From NCBI GenBank assembly GCA_026388365.1, contig JAPLJW010000132.1, positions 1-17,037 of the forward strand: a DNA stretch of 17,037 nucleotides, written 5' to 3'. Position 1 is the first letter of the stretch. Each line of letters starts with the position of its first letter. A program made the position numbers and the translations under genes. The notes under the pieces are model-generated. The model made no database searches and was not told the DNA's origin. It saw only the letters and a list, made by a program, of their open reading frames with translations. This document shows, in pieces, positions 1-6,354 of the stretch. This DNA comes from Deltaproteobacteria bacterium (GTDB lineage: Bacteria > Desulfobacterota > Syntrophia > Syntrophales > UBA5619).

Positions 1-573
1 GGTTCCGGAGGTGTAGATGATCCCGGCGATATCCTCACCGCGCCCCTCCGCAACCAGCCGATCGAAGAGCGACGGATCCTCGTCCGCCGCCTTCCGGCCG
101 AGGGCCAGCAGGTCGTCGAAACTCATGACCATCGGATCATGAAAATCCCGGAGACCCTCCATGTCCCAAACGATCATCTTCCGGAGCGCCGGCGTGCCCT
201 GCCGGAAGGCAAGCGCCTTGTCGAGCTGCTCCTCATCCTCGCAGATATAGACCACAGCGCCGGAGTGGCCTACAACATACTCGCACTCCTTGGCCGGGTT
301 CGTCGTATAGATCCCGACAAAAGTCGCCCCGGTGGACATCGCCCCCAAAGCCGAATAGAGCCACTCCGGCTGATTCTCGCCGATGATGGCGACATGATGC
401 CCCTTCAAGACGCCGAGTTTGTGCAGCCCCAGGGCCACATCCCTGACCTTTTCCAGGTATCCCGACCAGGGAATGTCGTGCCAGATCCCGAGTTCTTTGT
501 GCCGCATCGCAACCCGTTCGGGCTGAGCGCGGGCGAGCCCGACCAAGGCCTTCGGCAGTGTATCGATCACCAT
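1..573 (-). CDS. AMP-forming acyl-CoA synthetase (long-chain fatty-acid/organic-acid CoA ligase), N-terminal part
   Basis: Open from the ATG at 573 to the window edge, giving 191 codons with no stop. It begins MVIDTLPKALVGLARAQPE and contains blocks typical of the ANL adenylating superfamily: HVAIIGENQPEW near residues 72-83 and ATFVGIYTTNPAKE near 95-108. The last visible residues, GIIYTSGT, are the start of the ATP-phosphate-binding loop (YTSGTTGxPKG), so about two thirds of the protein lies outside the window. The family activates a carboxylic acid to an acyl-AMP and then to acyl-CoA in the cytoplasm. The start has a good Shine-Dalgarno (AAGGGAG, 5 nt before ATG). It follows livF on the same strand after a 158-bp gap, so it is probably the last liv operon gene seen here and may activate the imported acid. 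The substrate cannot be read from this half. The truncation is the window edge, not a mutation. Confidence 0.9.
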   Translation of the reverse strand, partial: MVIDTLPKALVGLARAQPERVAMRHKELGIWHDIPWSGYLEKVRDVALGLHKLGVLKGHHVAIIGENQPEWLYSALGAMSTGATFVGIYTTNPAKECEYVVGHSGAVVYICEDEEQLDKALAFRQGTPALRKMIVWDMEGLRDFHDPMVMSFDDLLALGRKAADEDPSLFDRLVAEGRGEDIAGIIYTSGT

Positions 574-636
574 GTTTTCTCCCTTAAAGCAATCGAGGCA
601 TACACCGTTTGAAATCCGATTCCGGAAGCGAGCATT

Positions 637-700
637 GGAAATTTTTCGGGGAGCCCAACCCCCGCAGCGAAGCGAGGAGTCGGAGGGTCGAAAAATGTCC
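637..700. repeat. Hairpin-forming inverted-repeat element between livF and the acyl-CoA ligase
   Basis: The arms GGAAATTTTTCG (637-648) and CGAAAAATGTCC (689-700) are complementary at 11 of 12 positions. The interior also folds imperfectly: the GC-rich strand at 661-676 can pair back on itself, giving one long hairpin of about 64 nt. An imperfect direct repeat lies across the right arm: AGCGAGGAGTCGGAGGGTCGA (671-691) resembles AGCGAGCGGAGGGATCGA (701-718) minus four bases. No coding sequence is evident. It could be a dispersed intergenic repeat or an RNA-processing or attenuation hairpin. There is no T-run directly after the stem, so a classical terminator is unlikely. Confidence 0.55.
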
Positions 701-731
701 AGCGAGCGGAGGGATCGAACTCAAACCTCTG

Positions 732-1514
732 CTAACGAAATCTGACTTTCCGGCGATACCGTTTGTAACCCTTGATCGAAGCCTCCTGGGCGATTCCGAG
801 ATAGAACTCCTTGACGTCTTGATCTTCCCGGAGAACCTCGGGCTTATCGGCGCGGACAATTCGACCGTTCTCCATGAGAAAGGCAAAATTCGAATATTTC
901 AGGGCCATGTTGACGTTCTGCTCGACCAGCAGAATCGTCACACCATCCTTCTGATTGATGTCCCGGATGATCGTGAAGATATCCCGGGTGAGGAGCGGCG
1001 ATAGTCCGAGCGATGGTTCATCCAGCATCAGGAGCTTCGGACGGCTCATCAGCGCCCGGCCGATGGCGAGCATTTGCTGTTCCCCGCCGCTGAGATGGCC
1101 GGCCTGCTGGTGCGTCCGATCCTTGAGGATGGGAAAGTGATTGAAGACATTTTCCATATCATCCCTGATCCCCTTCCGGTCCTTCCGGGTATAGGCGCCC
1201 ATCATGATATTTTCGAGGACGGACAGCTCCGGGAAAACCTCCCGGCCTTCCGGAACGTAACTGACGCCCATGCGGACAATCTGGTCCGTTCTCTTCCGGT
1301 CAATGCGTTCACCCAGGAATTCGATCGTGCCCTTTTCAGGCTGCTCCTCCTTCAGATCGTAGAGGAGTCGCATGATGGTCTTCAAGGTCGTCGATTTCCC
1401 CGCCCCATTGGACCCCAGCAAGGCTACAACGTCGCCTTGCTTCACCTCGAAAGAGATGCCGTGGAGCGCCCGGATCAGATCATACCAGGTTTCAATGTTG
1501 TTGACTTTCAGCAT
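732..1514 (-). CDS. livF: Branched-chain amino acid/organic acid ABC transporter ATP-binding protein LivF
   Basis: A 260-residue ATPase of the high-affinity branched-chain (HAAT) importer family, acting on the cytoplasmic face with LivG. Walker A is GSNGAGKST (34-42), the VPEGREVF Q-loop region is at about 87-94, the signature is LSGGEQ (141-146), and Walker B is LLMLDEPSLGLSP (161-173). The switch region reads VEQN, with Gln in place of His, as is usual in LivF. The C-terminus carries an unusual basic tail of about 20 residues (EASIKGYKRYRRKVRFR) beyond the typical end of LivF near LGIA. I recall similar tails in LivF proteins encoded beside CoA ligases in aromatic-acid degraders, so this is suggestive only. 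Its ATG overlaps the livG stop by one base (TGATG), which implies translational coupling. Confidence 0.93.
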   Translation of the reverse strand: MLKVNNIETWYDLIRALHGISFEVKQGDVVALLGSNGAGKSTTLKTIMRLLYDLKEEQPEKGTIEFLGERIDRKRTDQIVRMGVSYVPEGREVFPELSVLENIMMGAYTRKDRKGIRDDMENVFNHFPILKDRTHQQAGHLSGGEQQMLAIGRALMSRPKLLMLDEPSLGLSPLLTRDIFTIIRDINQKDGVTILLVEQNVNMALKYSNFAFLMENGRIVRADKPEVLREDQDVKEFYLGIAQEASIKGYKRYRRKVRFR

Positions 1515-2302
1515 CAGCGCTCCTCCCCCAGATACGCCTTGATGACCTCCGGGTGGCTCTGAACCTCCTTCGCTGTCCCTTCAATGATCTTCTCTCCCTG
1601 GTTCATGGCCAGTATCCGGTCGGAAATGCCCATGATCATGTTCATATCGTGCTCGATCAAAAGGATCGTCACCCGATAGTCGGCCTGGATGTCTTTGATC
1701 CAGAGATTCAAGTCTTCTTTTTCTTCCGTGTTCATACCGGCGGAGGGTTCATCCAGAAGAAGGATTTTGGGTTCCAGGGCGAGGGCGCGACCCAGCTCCA
1801 CCAGCTTTCGTTTGCCGTAGGAAAGGCTGGCTACAAAGTTGTTCCTTACCGCTTGCAGGTCTAGAAAATCGATGATCTTCTCGACGATCTCCCGGTTCCG
1901 GATCTCTTCACGGGCGGCCCGGGAGCCCCTCCCCCAGAGGAAGGCGCCGGTAAATACCCCCGCTTTCATGTGGATGTGTCTCCCCAGCAGGAGGTTGTCC
2001 ATGACGCTGGCATTGGAGAAGAGTTCGATGTTCTGAAAGGTGCGGGCCACCCCCTTACGGGCGATGCGGTCCGGAGAACAGCCCACGATGTTTTCACCAT
2101 CACAGATGATCCGGCCGCTGTCGGGTTTATAGATGCCGCTGATCATGTTGAAAATGGTGGTTTTGCCGGAACCGTTGGGCCCGATGATCGAAAAGATCGA
2201 ATTCTTCTCTACGCCGAAGCTGATCTTGTTGACCGCCTTCAAGCCGCCGAAGCTGATGCTCAGATTTTCAACCCTGAAATGATCCAATGCCGGAGGTTCC
2301 AT
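1514..2302 (-). CDS. livG: Branched-chain amino acid/organic acid ABC transporter ATP-binding protein LivG
   Basis: A 262-residue ABC ATPase, the LivF partner that energises the LivH/LivM permease pair. Walker A is GPNGSGKTT (41-49), VARTFQN is the Q-loop (85-91), the signature is LSYGKRK (160-166, the LSYGxxR/K type typical of LivG), and Walker B is ILLLDEPSAGMN (180-191). The H-loop His is in IEHDM near 218. The ATG at 2302 is the only upstream ATG. The nearest purine-rich sequence, GGGGA, abuts it, and a 6-bp stem hairpin (2307-2320) lies just upstream, so initiation may be weak or structure-controlled. An alternative TTG start at 2287 would remove five residues. It lies 197 bp after livK, an unusually wide gap for this operon. 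Confidence 0.93.
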   Translation of the reverse strand: MEPPALDHFRVENLSISFGGLKAVNKISFGVEKNSIFSIIGPNGSGKTTIFNMISGIYKPDSGRIICDGENIVGCSPDRIARKGVARTFQNIELFSNASVMDNLLLGRHIHMKAGVFTGAFLWGRGSRAAREEIRNREIVEKIIDFLDLQAVRNNFVASLSYGKRKLVELGRALALEPKILLLDEPSAGMNTEEKEDLNLWIKDIQADYRVTILLIEHDMNMIMGISDRILAMNQGEKIIEGTAKEVQSHPEVIKAYLGEER

Positions 2303-2306
2303 TCCC

Positions 2307-2320
2307 CGAGGCTTGCCTCG
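2307..2320 (-). promoter_or_regulatory. Small perfect hairpin in the livG translation-start region
   Basis: CGAGGC (2307-2312) and GCCTCG (2315-2320) are perfectly complementary around a 2-base spacer. On the livG message this stem ends about four bases before the ATG at 2302 and would sequester the only GAGG-like ribosome-binding candidate. A role in lowering or regulating livG initiation is inference. Confidence 0.35.
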
Positions 2321-2325
2321 CTCAC

Positions 2326-2389
2326 GTCATTCCCGCGAAAGCGGGAATCCAGGAAAAGAAGCTGGATTCCATGTCAAGCACGGAATGAC
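2326..2389. repeat. Palindromic MITE-like intergenic repeat (GTCATTCCCGC-type)
   Basis: A 64-bp element bounded by perfect terminal inverted repeats GTCATTCC (2326-2333) and GGAATGAC (2382-2389). Inside are a perfect hairpin ATTCCCGC-GAAA-GCGGGAAT (2329-2348) and a second perfect inverted repeat GGAATCCAG (2344-2352) with CTGGATTCC (2362-2370). The right half is a decayed copy of the left (GGATTCC...GGAATGAC). Sequences of the form CGTCATTCCCGC-GAAA-GCGGGAATCCAG are a common dispersed repeat in many proteobacterial genomes, and the core resembles the ATTCCC-N8-GGGAAT layout of neisserial dRS3. It sits wholly within the livK-livG gap and carries no open reading frame of its own. Confidence 0.8.
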
Positions 2390-2393
2390 ATCC

Positions 2394-2421
2394 AATACCC
2401 CGATGCTTGCGGCGGGGTATT
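2394..2421 (+). terminator. Hairpin with plus-strand T-rich tail downstream of livK
   Basis: AATACCCCG (2394-2402) and CGGGGTATT (2413-2421) form a perfect 9-bp stem with a 10-base loop. On the plus strand it runs straight into TTTATTTT, as in an intrinsic terminator. No plus-strand gene precedes it, so it might stop antisense transcription. On the minus (liv) strand it lacks a following T-tract and would only be an intercistronic hairpin. Confidence 0.4.
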
Positions 2422-2448
2422 TTATTTTGGGAAAACAGGACGGTCCAA

Positions 2449-2494
2449 CCGGGGGCAGTCCTTCAACCCGACGTCGGGCGTGGGCTGCCCCCGG
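2449..2494 (-). promoter_or_regulatory. Strong GC hairpin immediately after the livK stop codon
   Basis: CCGGGGGCAG (2449-2458) and CTGCCCCCGG (2485-2494) form a perfect 10-bp GC-rich stem. The loop contains a further palindrome, CCCGACGTCGGG (2467-2478). On the liv transcript it begins only 5 nt after the livK stop. There is no adjacent U-run, so it looks more like a 3'-end-stabilising or partial-attenuation structure than a full terminator. That role is inferred from the known behaviour of intercistronic hairpins after binding-protein genes. Confidence 0.5.
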
Positions 2495-2499
2495 GACGA

Positions 2500-3696
2500 T
2501 TACTTCTTCCAGGTCGCCAAATCGTTTGCCGTCCAACCCTGCAGCTCGATGTAGCTTGCATTGGGACCGCACTGCTGAATCAGAACCGAGTCCGCTCCCT
2601 GATGCTGCTTTTCCGTGAAACTGATCTTCGGACCGATGGTCTGGTAATCCCTGAGTGCGTTTAATGCCTTCATGACCGCCTCGGTGCTCAAGTTTCGCCC
2701 TGCCTTCTTCAGGGCCTCCACGATGGGATCGGCGAAGAGAATGCCTCCGAAATAGAAGGTTCCCCAGCGCTCTTCCGGCGAGAGCCTCTTGGCCGCTTCC
2801 TTATATTTGACCATCAGGGGATTCTTGGAATCCGGGATCTCCCCGAAGCCTCCCGTGATCACACCCTCCCAGAGCCCCCCGGAGATCTTGTGCATCAGCG
2901 GATAATCGGATAGGGTGTTGGAAGAGACCCACTGAGGCTTGTAGCCGACGTTTGCGGCGGTTTTGAGTGTGATCACGGCCGTCGTCGGGTTAACATACAT
3001 CAGAACCGCTTCCGCCCCGGAGTTCTTGAGCCGGAGGATCTGCGAGGCCAGGTCTTTTTCGGTAGATTCTACCGGGATTTCGGCCACGAGATTCATTTTG
3101 TACGTGGCCATACGCTGTTTGCAGCCGTCGAAGCCGTTTTTCCCAAAGGAGTCGTTTTGATAGAGAATCCCGATTTTCTTGAGTTTGAGGTTTTCGACGA
3201 TATACTTCGTCAGCACGCTGGCCTCGTCCTCATAGAGGGGATAGACGCTGAATAGATAAGGCTGGACGGGGAAGACATACTCCTTGACGGCGGTGGCCGG
3301 CCCCACCCAGATCACCTTGTTCTGGGCCAGGTAATCCTTTACGGCAAGGCCGCCGGCCGCGGAAACGCCGCCGACAAAGGCGAATACACCCTGACGCTCC
3401 ACCAGTTCCTTCACGACGCCCACGGTCTGGGCGGGATTGTACATGTCATCCCGGATGAAATACTTGATCTTTCTGCCGTGGATCCCGCCCTCTTCATTGA
3501 CGACATCAAACAGCAGTTTGCTTCCCCGGGCCACCGATCCCCAGGGCGCCGCGGGTCCGGTCTGCGGCCCCCACTGGCCGATACGAATTTCGTTATCATC
3601 AAAACCCGCAGGAGTGGCCGCCGGTGTTGCATTGGCGATCAACAAAACAGCCAGTACCGCAATCAATGAAATCAAGACATTCTTTCTGAACATCAT
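2500..3696 (-). CDS. livK: Branched-chain-type periplasmic substrate-binding protein LivK (Leu/Ile/Val-binding family)
   Basis: A 398-residue type-I periplasmic binding protein that captures the ligand and delivers it to LivH/LivM. It has a clear signal peptide: MMFRKN followed by a hydrophobic core (LISLIAVLAVLLIA), with likely cleavage after ATPA near residue 26. The mature part begins with DDNEIRIGQWGPQTGPAAPWG, the usual first beta strand, and continues with FVGGVSAAGGLAVKDYL and LYQNDSFGKNGFDG, both typical of this fold. The ligand may be a carboxylic acid rather than an amino acid, given the CoA ligase in the cluster; this cannot be decided here. The start has an excellent ribosome-binding site (AAGGAGG), serving either of two consecutive ATG codons (3696 or 3693). 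It is followed by strong hairpins, consistent with higher expression than livG/livF. Confidence 0.93.
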   Translation of the reverse strand: MMFRKNVLISLIAVLAVLLIANATPAATPAGFDDNEIRIGQWGPQTGPAAPWGSVARGSKLLFDVVNEEGGIHGRKIKYFIRDDMYNPAQTVGVVKELVERQGVFAFVGGVSAAGGLAVKDYLAQNKVIWVGPATAVKEYVFPVQPYLFSVYPLYEDEASVLTKYIVENLKLKKIGILYQNDSFGKNGFDGCKQRMATYKMNLVAEIPVESTEKDLASQILRLKNSGAEAVLMYVNPTTAVITLKTAANVGYKPQWVSSNTLSDYPLMHKISGGLWEGVITGGFGEIPDSKNPLMVKYKEAAKRLSPEERWGTFYFGGILFADPIVEALKKAGRNLSTEAVMKALNALRDYQTIGPKISFTEKQHQGADSVLIQQCGPNASYIELQGWTANDLATWKK

Positions 3697-3809
3697 GGCA
3701 TCCTCCTTTTTTAATGACTCTCTGATTTCGTGTTATATAAACAGTGCCCCCCTCTTCCTTTCCGCAGCCCAAGTGAAGTCACCATTGGCCTCAGTCTTCC
3801 ATAAATCCG

Positions 3810-4685
3810 TTACACCTTTTTTACGAAATGTTTGGTCAACAGTCCGCTCGGTCGCAGACAGAGGACAAGAATGATTACGACAAAGGCAACGATAGGCTTC
3901 CAGTGGGGGAAGTAGTAACCGAAGAAGTTCTCGATCAATCCCATGAGACCGCCGCCGATAACCACCCCCGGGATGCTCATCAGTCCTCCCAGAACGGCCG
4001 CGGCGAAGGCGCGCAGAAAGGGTTCCATCATGAAGGCAGGGTCCAGGGTGGCCCGGGACGCAAAAAACATTCCCGCAATGGCGCCGATCAGGGAACTGAA
4101 TCCCCAGGCAAAGGAAAATACCCGTTCGGTTCGGATACCCATGATTTTGGCCGCATGCCTGTTTTGCTGGGTTGCCCGCATGGCGATTCCCAACCGGCTG
4201 TACTGAAAGAACAGATAAAGAAACATCATGATACAGGCGGTCACGGCAAACACAGCGATGGTCCAGTTGTTGATGATCATCCCTTTGAAGGGCACATAGG
4301 TGACGGCGGGATCCAGCGGCAGCGAAAAATATTTCTGCTCCGCCCCCCATTTCCAACCGGCCAGCCCCACCAAAAACATCTCCGCCCCGAGGGTAATGAC
4401 AATCATCCCCAGGATACTGGGATGCTTGGCGGGACGCAGAAACAGATATTCGATCAGTATCCCCAAAAGGATTGAAAACACCATGGTGATCAGAAAGGCC
4501 AGCCAGAAAGGATAGTGGTAAACGGACAGGATATGAAAAGCAACGAATGAAGCAAACATGGCCATCTCGCCTTGCGCAAAATTGACCACCTCGGAAGTTT
4601 TGTAGATGATCACCACCGCCGTGGCAAAAAGACCGTAACAGGCGCCAATCGCCAGCCCTTCAACCAAAAGCTGTCCTACCGGCAT
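3810..4685 (-). CDS. livH: Branched-chain amino acid/organic acid ABC transporter permease LivH
   Basis: A 291-residue inner-membrane permease that forms the translocation pore with LivM. It starts MPVGQLLVEGLAIGACYGLFATAVVIIYKTSEVVNFAQGEMAMF, the classic LivH N-terminus including the NFAQGE motif. The rest has about eight hydrophobic segments and the conserved cytoplasmic loop SRLGIAMRATQQNRHAAKIMGI. It ends with the usual ...LRPSGLLTKHFVKKV. The ribosome-binding site is modest (AAGGTAG, about 6 nt before ATG). It is separated from livM by 107 bp and from livK by 113 bp, looser spacing than the livG/livF junction. A long overlapping frame at 3733-4356 is only a shadow. Confidence 0.93.
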   Translation of the reverse strand: MPVGQLLVEGLAIGACYGLFATAVVIIYKTSEVVNFAQGEMAMFASFVAFHILSVYHYPFWLAFLITMVFSILLGILIEYLFLRPAKHPSILGMIVITLGAEMFLVGLAGWKWGAEQKYFSLPLDPAVTYVPFKGMIINNWTIAVFAVTACIMMFLYLFFQYSRLGIAMRATQQNRHAAKIMGIRTERVFSFAWGFSSLIGAIAGMFFASRATLDPAFMMEPFLRAFAAAVLGGLMSIPGVVIGGGLMGLIENFFGYYFPHWKPIVAFVVIILVLCLRPSGLLTKHFVKKV

Positions 4686-4792
4686 CTTCGACTACCTTTC
4701 CCAATACAGTGTTCCGTTTATTCGTTCTCGTTCTGGGTTATTTTAAACTGAAACACTCCGCCATTTAAGTTTCATGACCCAGCAGCCCTCCT

Positions 4793-5863
4793 TCAGAAGG
4801 GCCATGTCATCCAGTACTTCTTCATGCGAATCCAGACGCCGAACATGCCGAGCGGCTCAAAAATGATGATCCCGATCATGATGAGCCCAATGGCCATACT
4901 GCTGATATTTTCGAGGCCAACCATCGTAAACCAATGTTTTGATACGGCAACCATGAGGGCGCCGAAATAAGGAACCTCGGCGATGTTTTTCAAGAGGTCA
5001 TATTGAAGGTAAGTGATCAGGGTTGCGCCCAATATACCCCCCAGGATGGTTCCCAATCCGCCAACCACCACCATCACGAGAAAGATGATCGATAGGATCA
5101 TATTAAAGGTAAAGGGATCAAAGAATCCCAGGACGAAGCCAAACAGTCCCCCGGCGATCCCTGCATAAAAGGCGCTTACGGCAAAAGCCAGGGTCTTGTA
5201 AATGGTCAAATTCACGCCGATGACCTCCGCGGCAATATCGCTGTCCCGGATGGCCACAAAGGATCGTCCAACCCTGGTTTTCAGAATATTTCTCGCGGCG
5301 ACCACCATGAGGATCGCCATGATCAATATCAGGTAGTACTTCTGGAAATCGGTTTTCAGGATCCAACTGATCCCCAGTTGCTTGATCCCCAGATCCAGTG
5401 GCGGCGCCTTGATGCCCATTCGGCCGCCGAACGCATCCACGCCACCGATGATATGCATGATGGTCAAACCGAAGCCCAGGGAGACGATTGCCAGATAGGG
5501 TCCTTCAAGACGCAACGCGGGCAGCCCGAGCATAAAACCGAAAAAAGCCGCAATGAATGCGGCAATCAGGATGGCGAAGACAAAAGGGATCTGAAGCAGG
5601 GTCATCAACAGAACCGTCCCATAGGCGCCGATGGCGAAAAAACCGGCATGGCCGAGTGAAATCTGGCCGGTGGAGCCCACAAGAATGTTCAAACCCACGG
5701 CCAATATGACATGGACCATGATTATGTTGAGAAGATAAACGTAGTAGTTGGGAGTATAAAGGGGAATGGTGAACAGCACCAGTAAAAGCGCGATCGTCCA
5801 CGCCAGAACCACTCCGCTCCGAAACAGCTGAATGTCCTCATAATAATTGCGTTTCACATCCAC
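4793..5863 (-). CDS. livM: Branched-chain amino acid/organic acid ABC transporter permease LivM
   Basis: The second permease, first gene of the operon. It is open to a GTG at 5872 (359 codons), but the only plausible Shine-Dalgarno, GAGGTGA (5869-5875), overlaps that GTG. It lies 5 nt before the next in-frame GTG at 5863, so I place the start there (356 aa). No ATG start exists, because an in-frame TAA lies upstream. Typical LivM motifs follow: a hydrophobic N-terminus, VGLNILVGSTGQISLGHAGFFAIGAYG, LRLEGPYLAIVSLGFG, RVGRSFVAIRDSDIAAEVIGVNLTIYKTLAFAVSAFYAGIAGGL and the C-terminal FEPLGMFG. The IRDSDIAAEVIG loop contacts the ATPases. It has about ten hydrophobic segments. A small CCTTC-A-GAAGG palindrome overlaps its stop codon region. 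Confidence 0.93.
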   Translation of the reverse strand: MDVKRNYYEDIQLFRSGVVLAWTIALLLVLFTIPLYTPNYYVYLLNIIMVHVILAVGLNILVGSTGQISLGHAGFFAIGAYGTVLLMTLLQIPFVFAILIAAFIAAFFGFMLGLPALRLEGPYLAIVSLGFGLTIMHIIGGVDAFGGRMGIKAPPLDLGIKQLGISWILKTDFQKYYLILIMAILMVVAARNILKTRVGRSFVAIRDSDIAAEVIGVNLTIYKTLAFAVSAFYAGIAGGLFGFVLGFFDPFTFNMILSIIFLVMVVVGGLGTILGGILGATLITYLQYDLLKNIAEVPYFGALMVAVSKHWFTMVGLENISSMAIGLIMIGIIIFEPLGMFGVWIRMKKYWMTWPF

Positions 5864-6139
5864 GAACGTCACCTCAACCCGAAGAATATGTTATCCTGGG
5901 TTCAGCGCTTCCCCCGGGATGGGTTTGTGCGGCGATTTCAAATCGAACGATCTTGTATTTTCCGCTGCATGGAATAGCGATTTCCACTGTGGAGGCGCTT
6001 TTCAGATGCTTTCGATATTTCTGATACTTGTGTAAGATCTTGCTGGATGGCCGGGTTAAATCCACCTGGTGAAACCGAAATGAACCCGACTGGAATGAAA
6101 GACGCCGCCATGCGCAACTGCCTTTGATAAATCGCGGTT

Positions 6140-6168
6140 TTTCTAACAACCTTTCCCGGAACTGTCAA
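6140..6168 (-). promoter_or_regulatory. Probable sigma-70 promoter for the liv operon
   Basis: Reading the minus strand, a perfect TTGACA (6168 down to 6163) is followed by a 17-bp spacer and TAGAAA (6145-6140), which matches TATAAT at four of six positions. Transcription would start near 6133, leaving a leader of about 270 nt before livM. The perfect -35 and ideal spacing are seen directly; activity is inferred. Confidence 0.6.
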
Positions 6169-6193
6169 GGATTATTTCCCTCTGTATTTCGCC

Positions 6194-6222
6194 TTGACAC
6201 GTATCGGTCATCCCACTATAAA
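6194..6222 (+). promoter_or_regulatory. Strong sigma-70 promoter for the glcD-glcF-mazG operon
   Basis: TTGACA (6194-6199), a 17-bp spacer and TATAAA (6217-6222) are a near-consensus promoter, with transcription expected near 6229. The glcD ATG is at 6355. Because this promoter lies downstream of the first in-frame ATG of the longest open frame (6124), it also argues for the shorter GlcD start. Confidence 0.75.
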
Positions 6223-6354
6223 CTGAACGTACAGACGCGGTCGAAAGGATCCCGGACCTCAATTCTGATCCCCTTTCGGGCCGAATTAAGGCATGCTCTT
6301 GGGGAAAAAGGGTCTTGTACCGATAACGAATTCTTCCGTTTTGAGAGGGTTGCC

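Larger units (their letters stand above)
5864..6354. promoter_or_regulatory. Divergent intergenic control region between livM and glcD
   Basis: About 490 bp without a convincing gene. It holds two divergent promoters (6140-6168 minus; 6194-6222 plus), a minus-strand leader of roughly 270 nt before livM and a plus-strand leader of roughly 125 nt before glcD. Small structures include a CGATTT-C-AAATCG palindrome in the liv leader (5933-5945). In the glcD leader, CGAAAGG (6242-6248) is complementary to CCTTTCG (6272-6278). Open frames here (for example 5874-6149 minus) look random: no ribosome-binding site, no recognisable motif. No regulator gene is present. Confidence 0.6.

Noticed and set aside
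711..730. tRNA-like GGTTTGAGTTCGATCCC on the minus strand, resembling a T-arm
   Set aside because: The flanking bases do not form the 5-bp T stem, and no acceptor, D or anticodon arms can be built around it.
2313..2572. Small open frames across the livK-livG gap
   Set aside because: They arise from the palindromic repeat and the 3' end of livK; no ribosome-binding sites and no recognisable protein.
3697..3809. Separate promoter for livK in the livH-livK gap
   Set aside because: A TATAAC is present on the minus strand, but no -35-like hexamer lies at a suitable distance.
5874..6149. 91-codon minus-strand frame in the liv leader
   Set aside because: No Shine-Dalgarno, no motif, and it runs over the predicted promoter -10.
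6124..6354. 77-codon N-terminal extension of glcD to an upstream ATG
   Set aside because: It spans the strong TTGACA-N17-TATAAA promoter and has no ribosome-binding site or similarity to the family. The ATG at 6355 has GAGAGGG at ideal spacing and gives the usual length.
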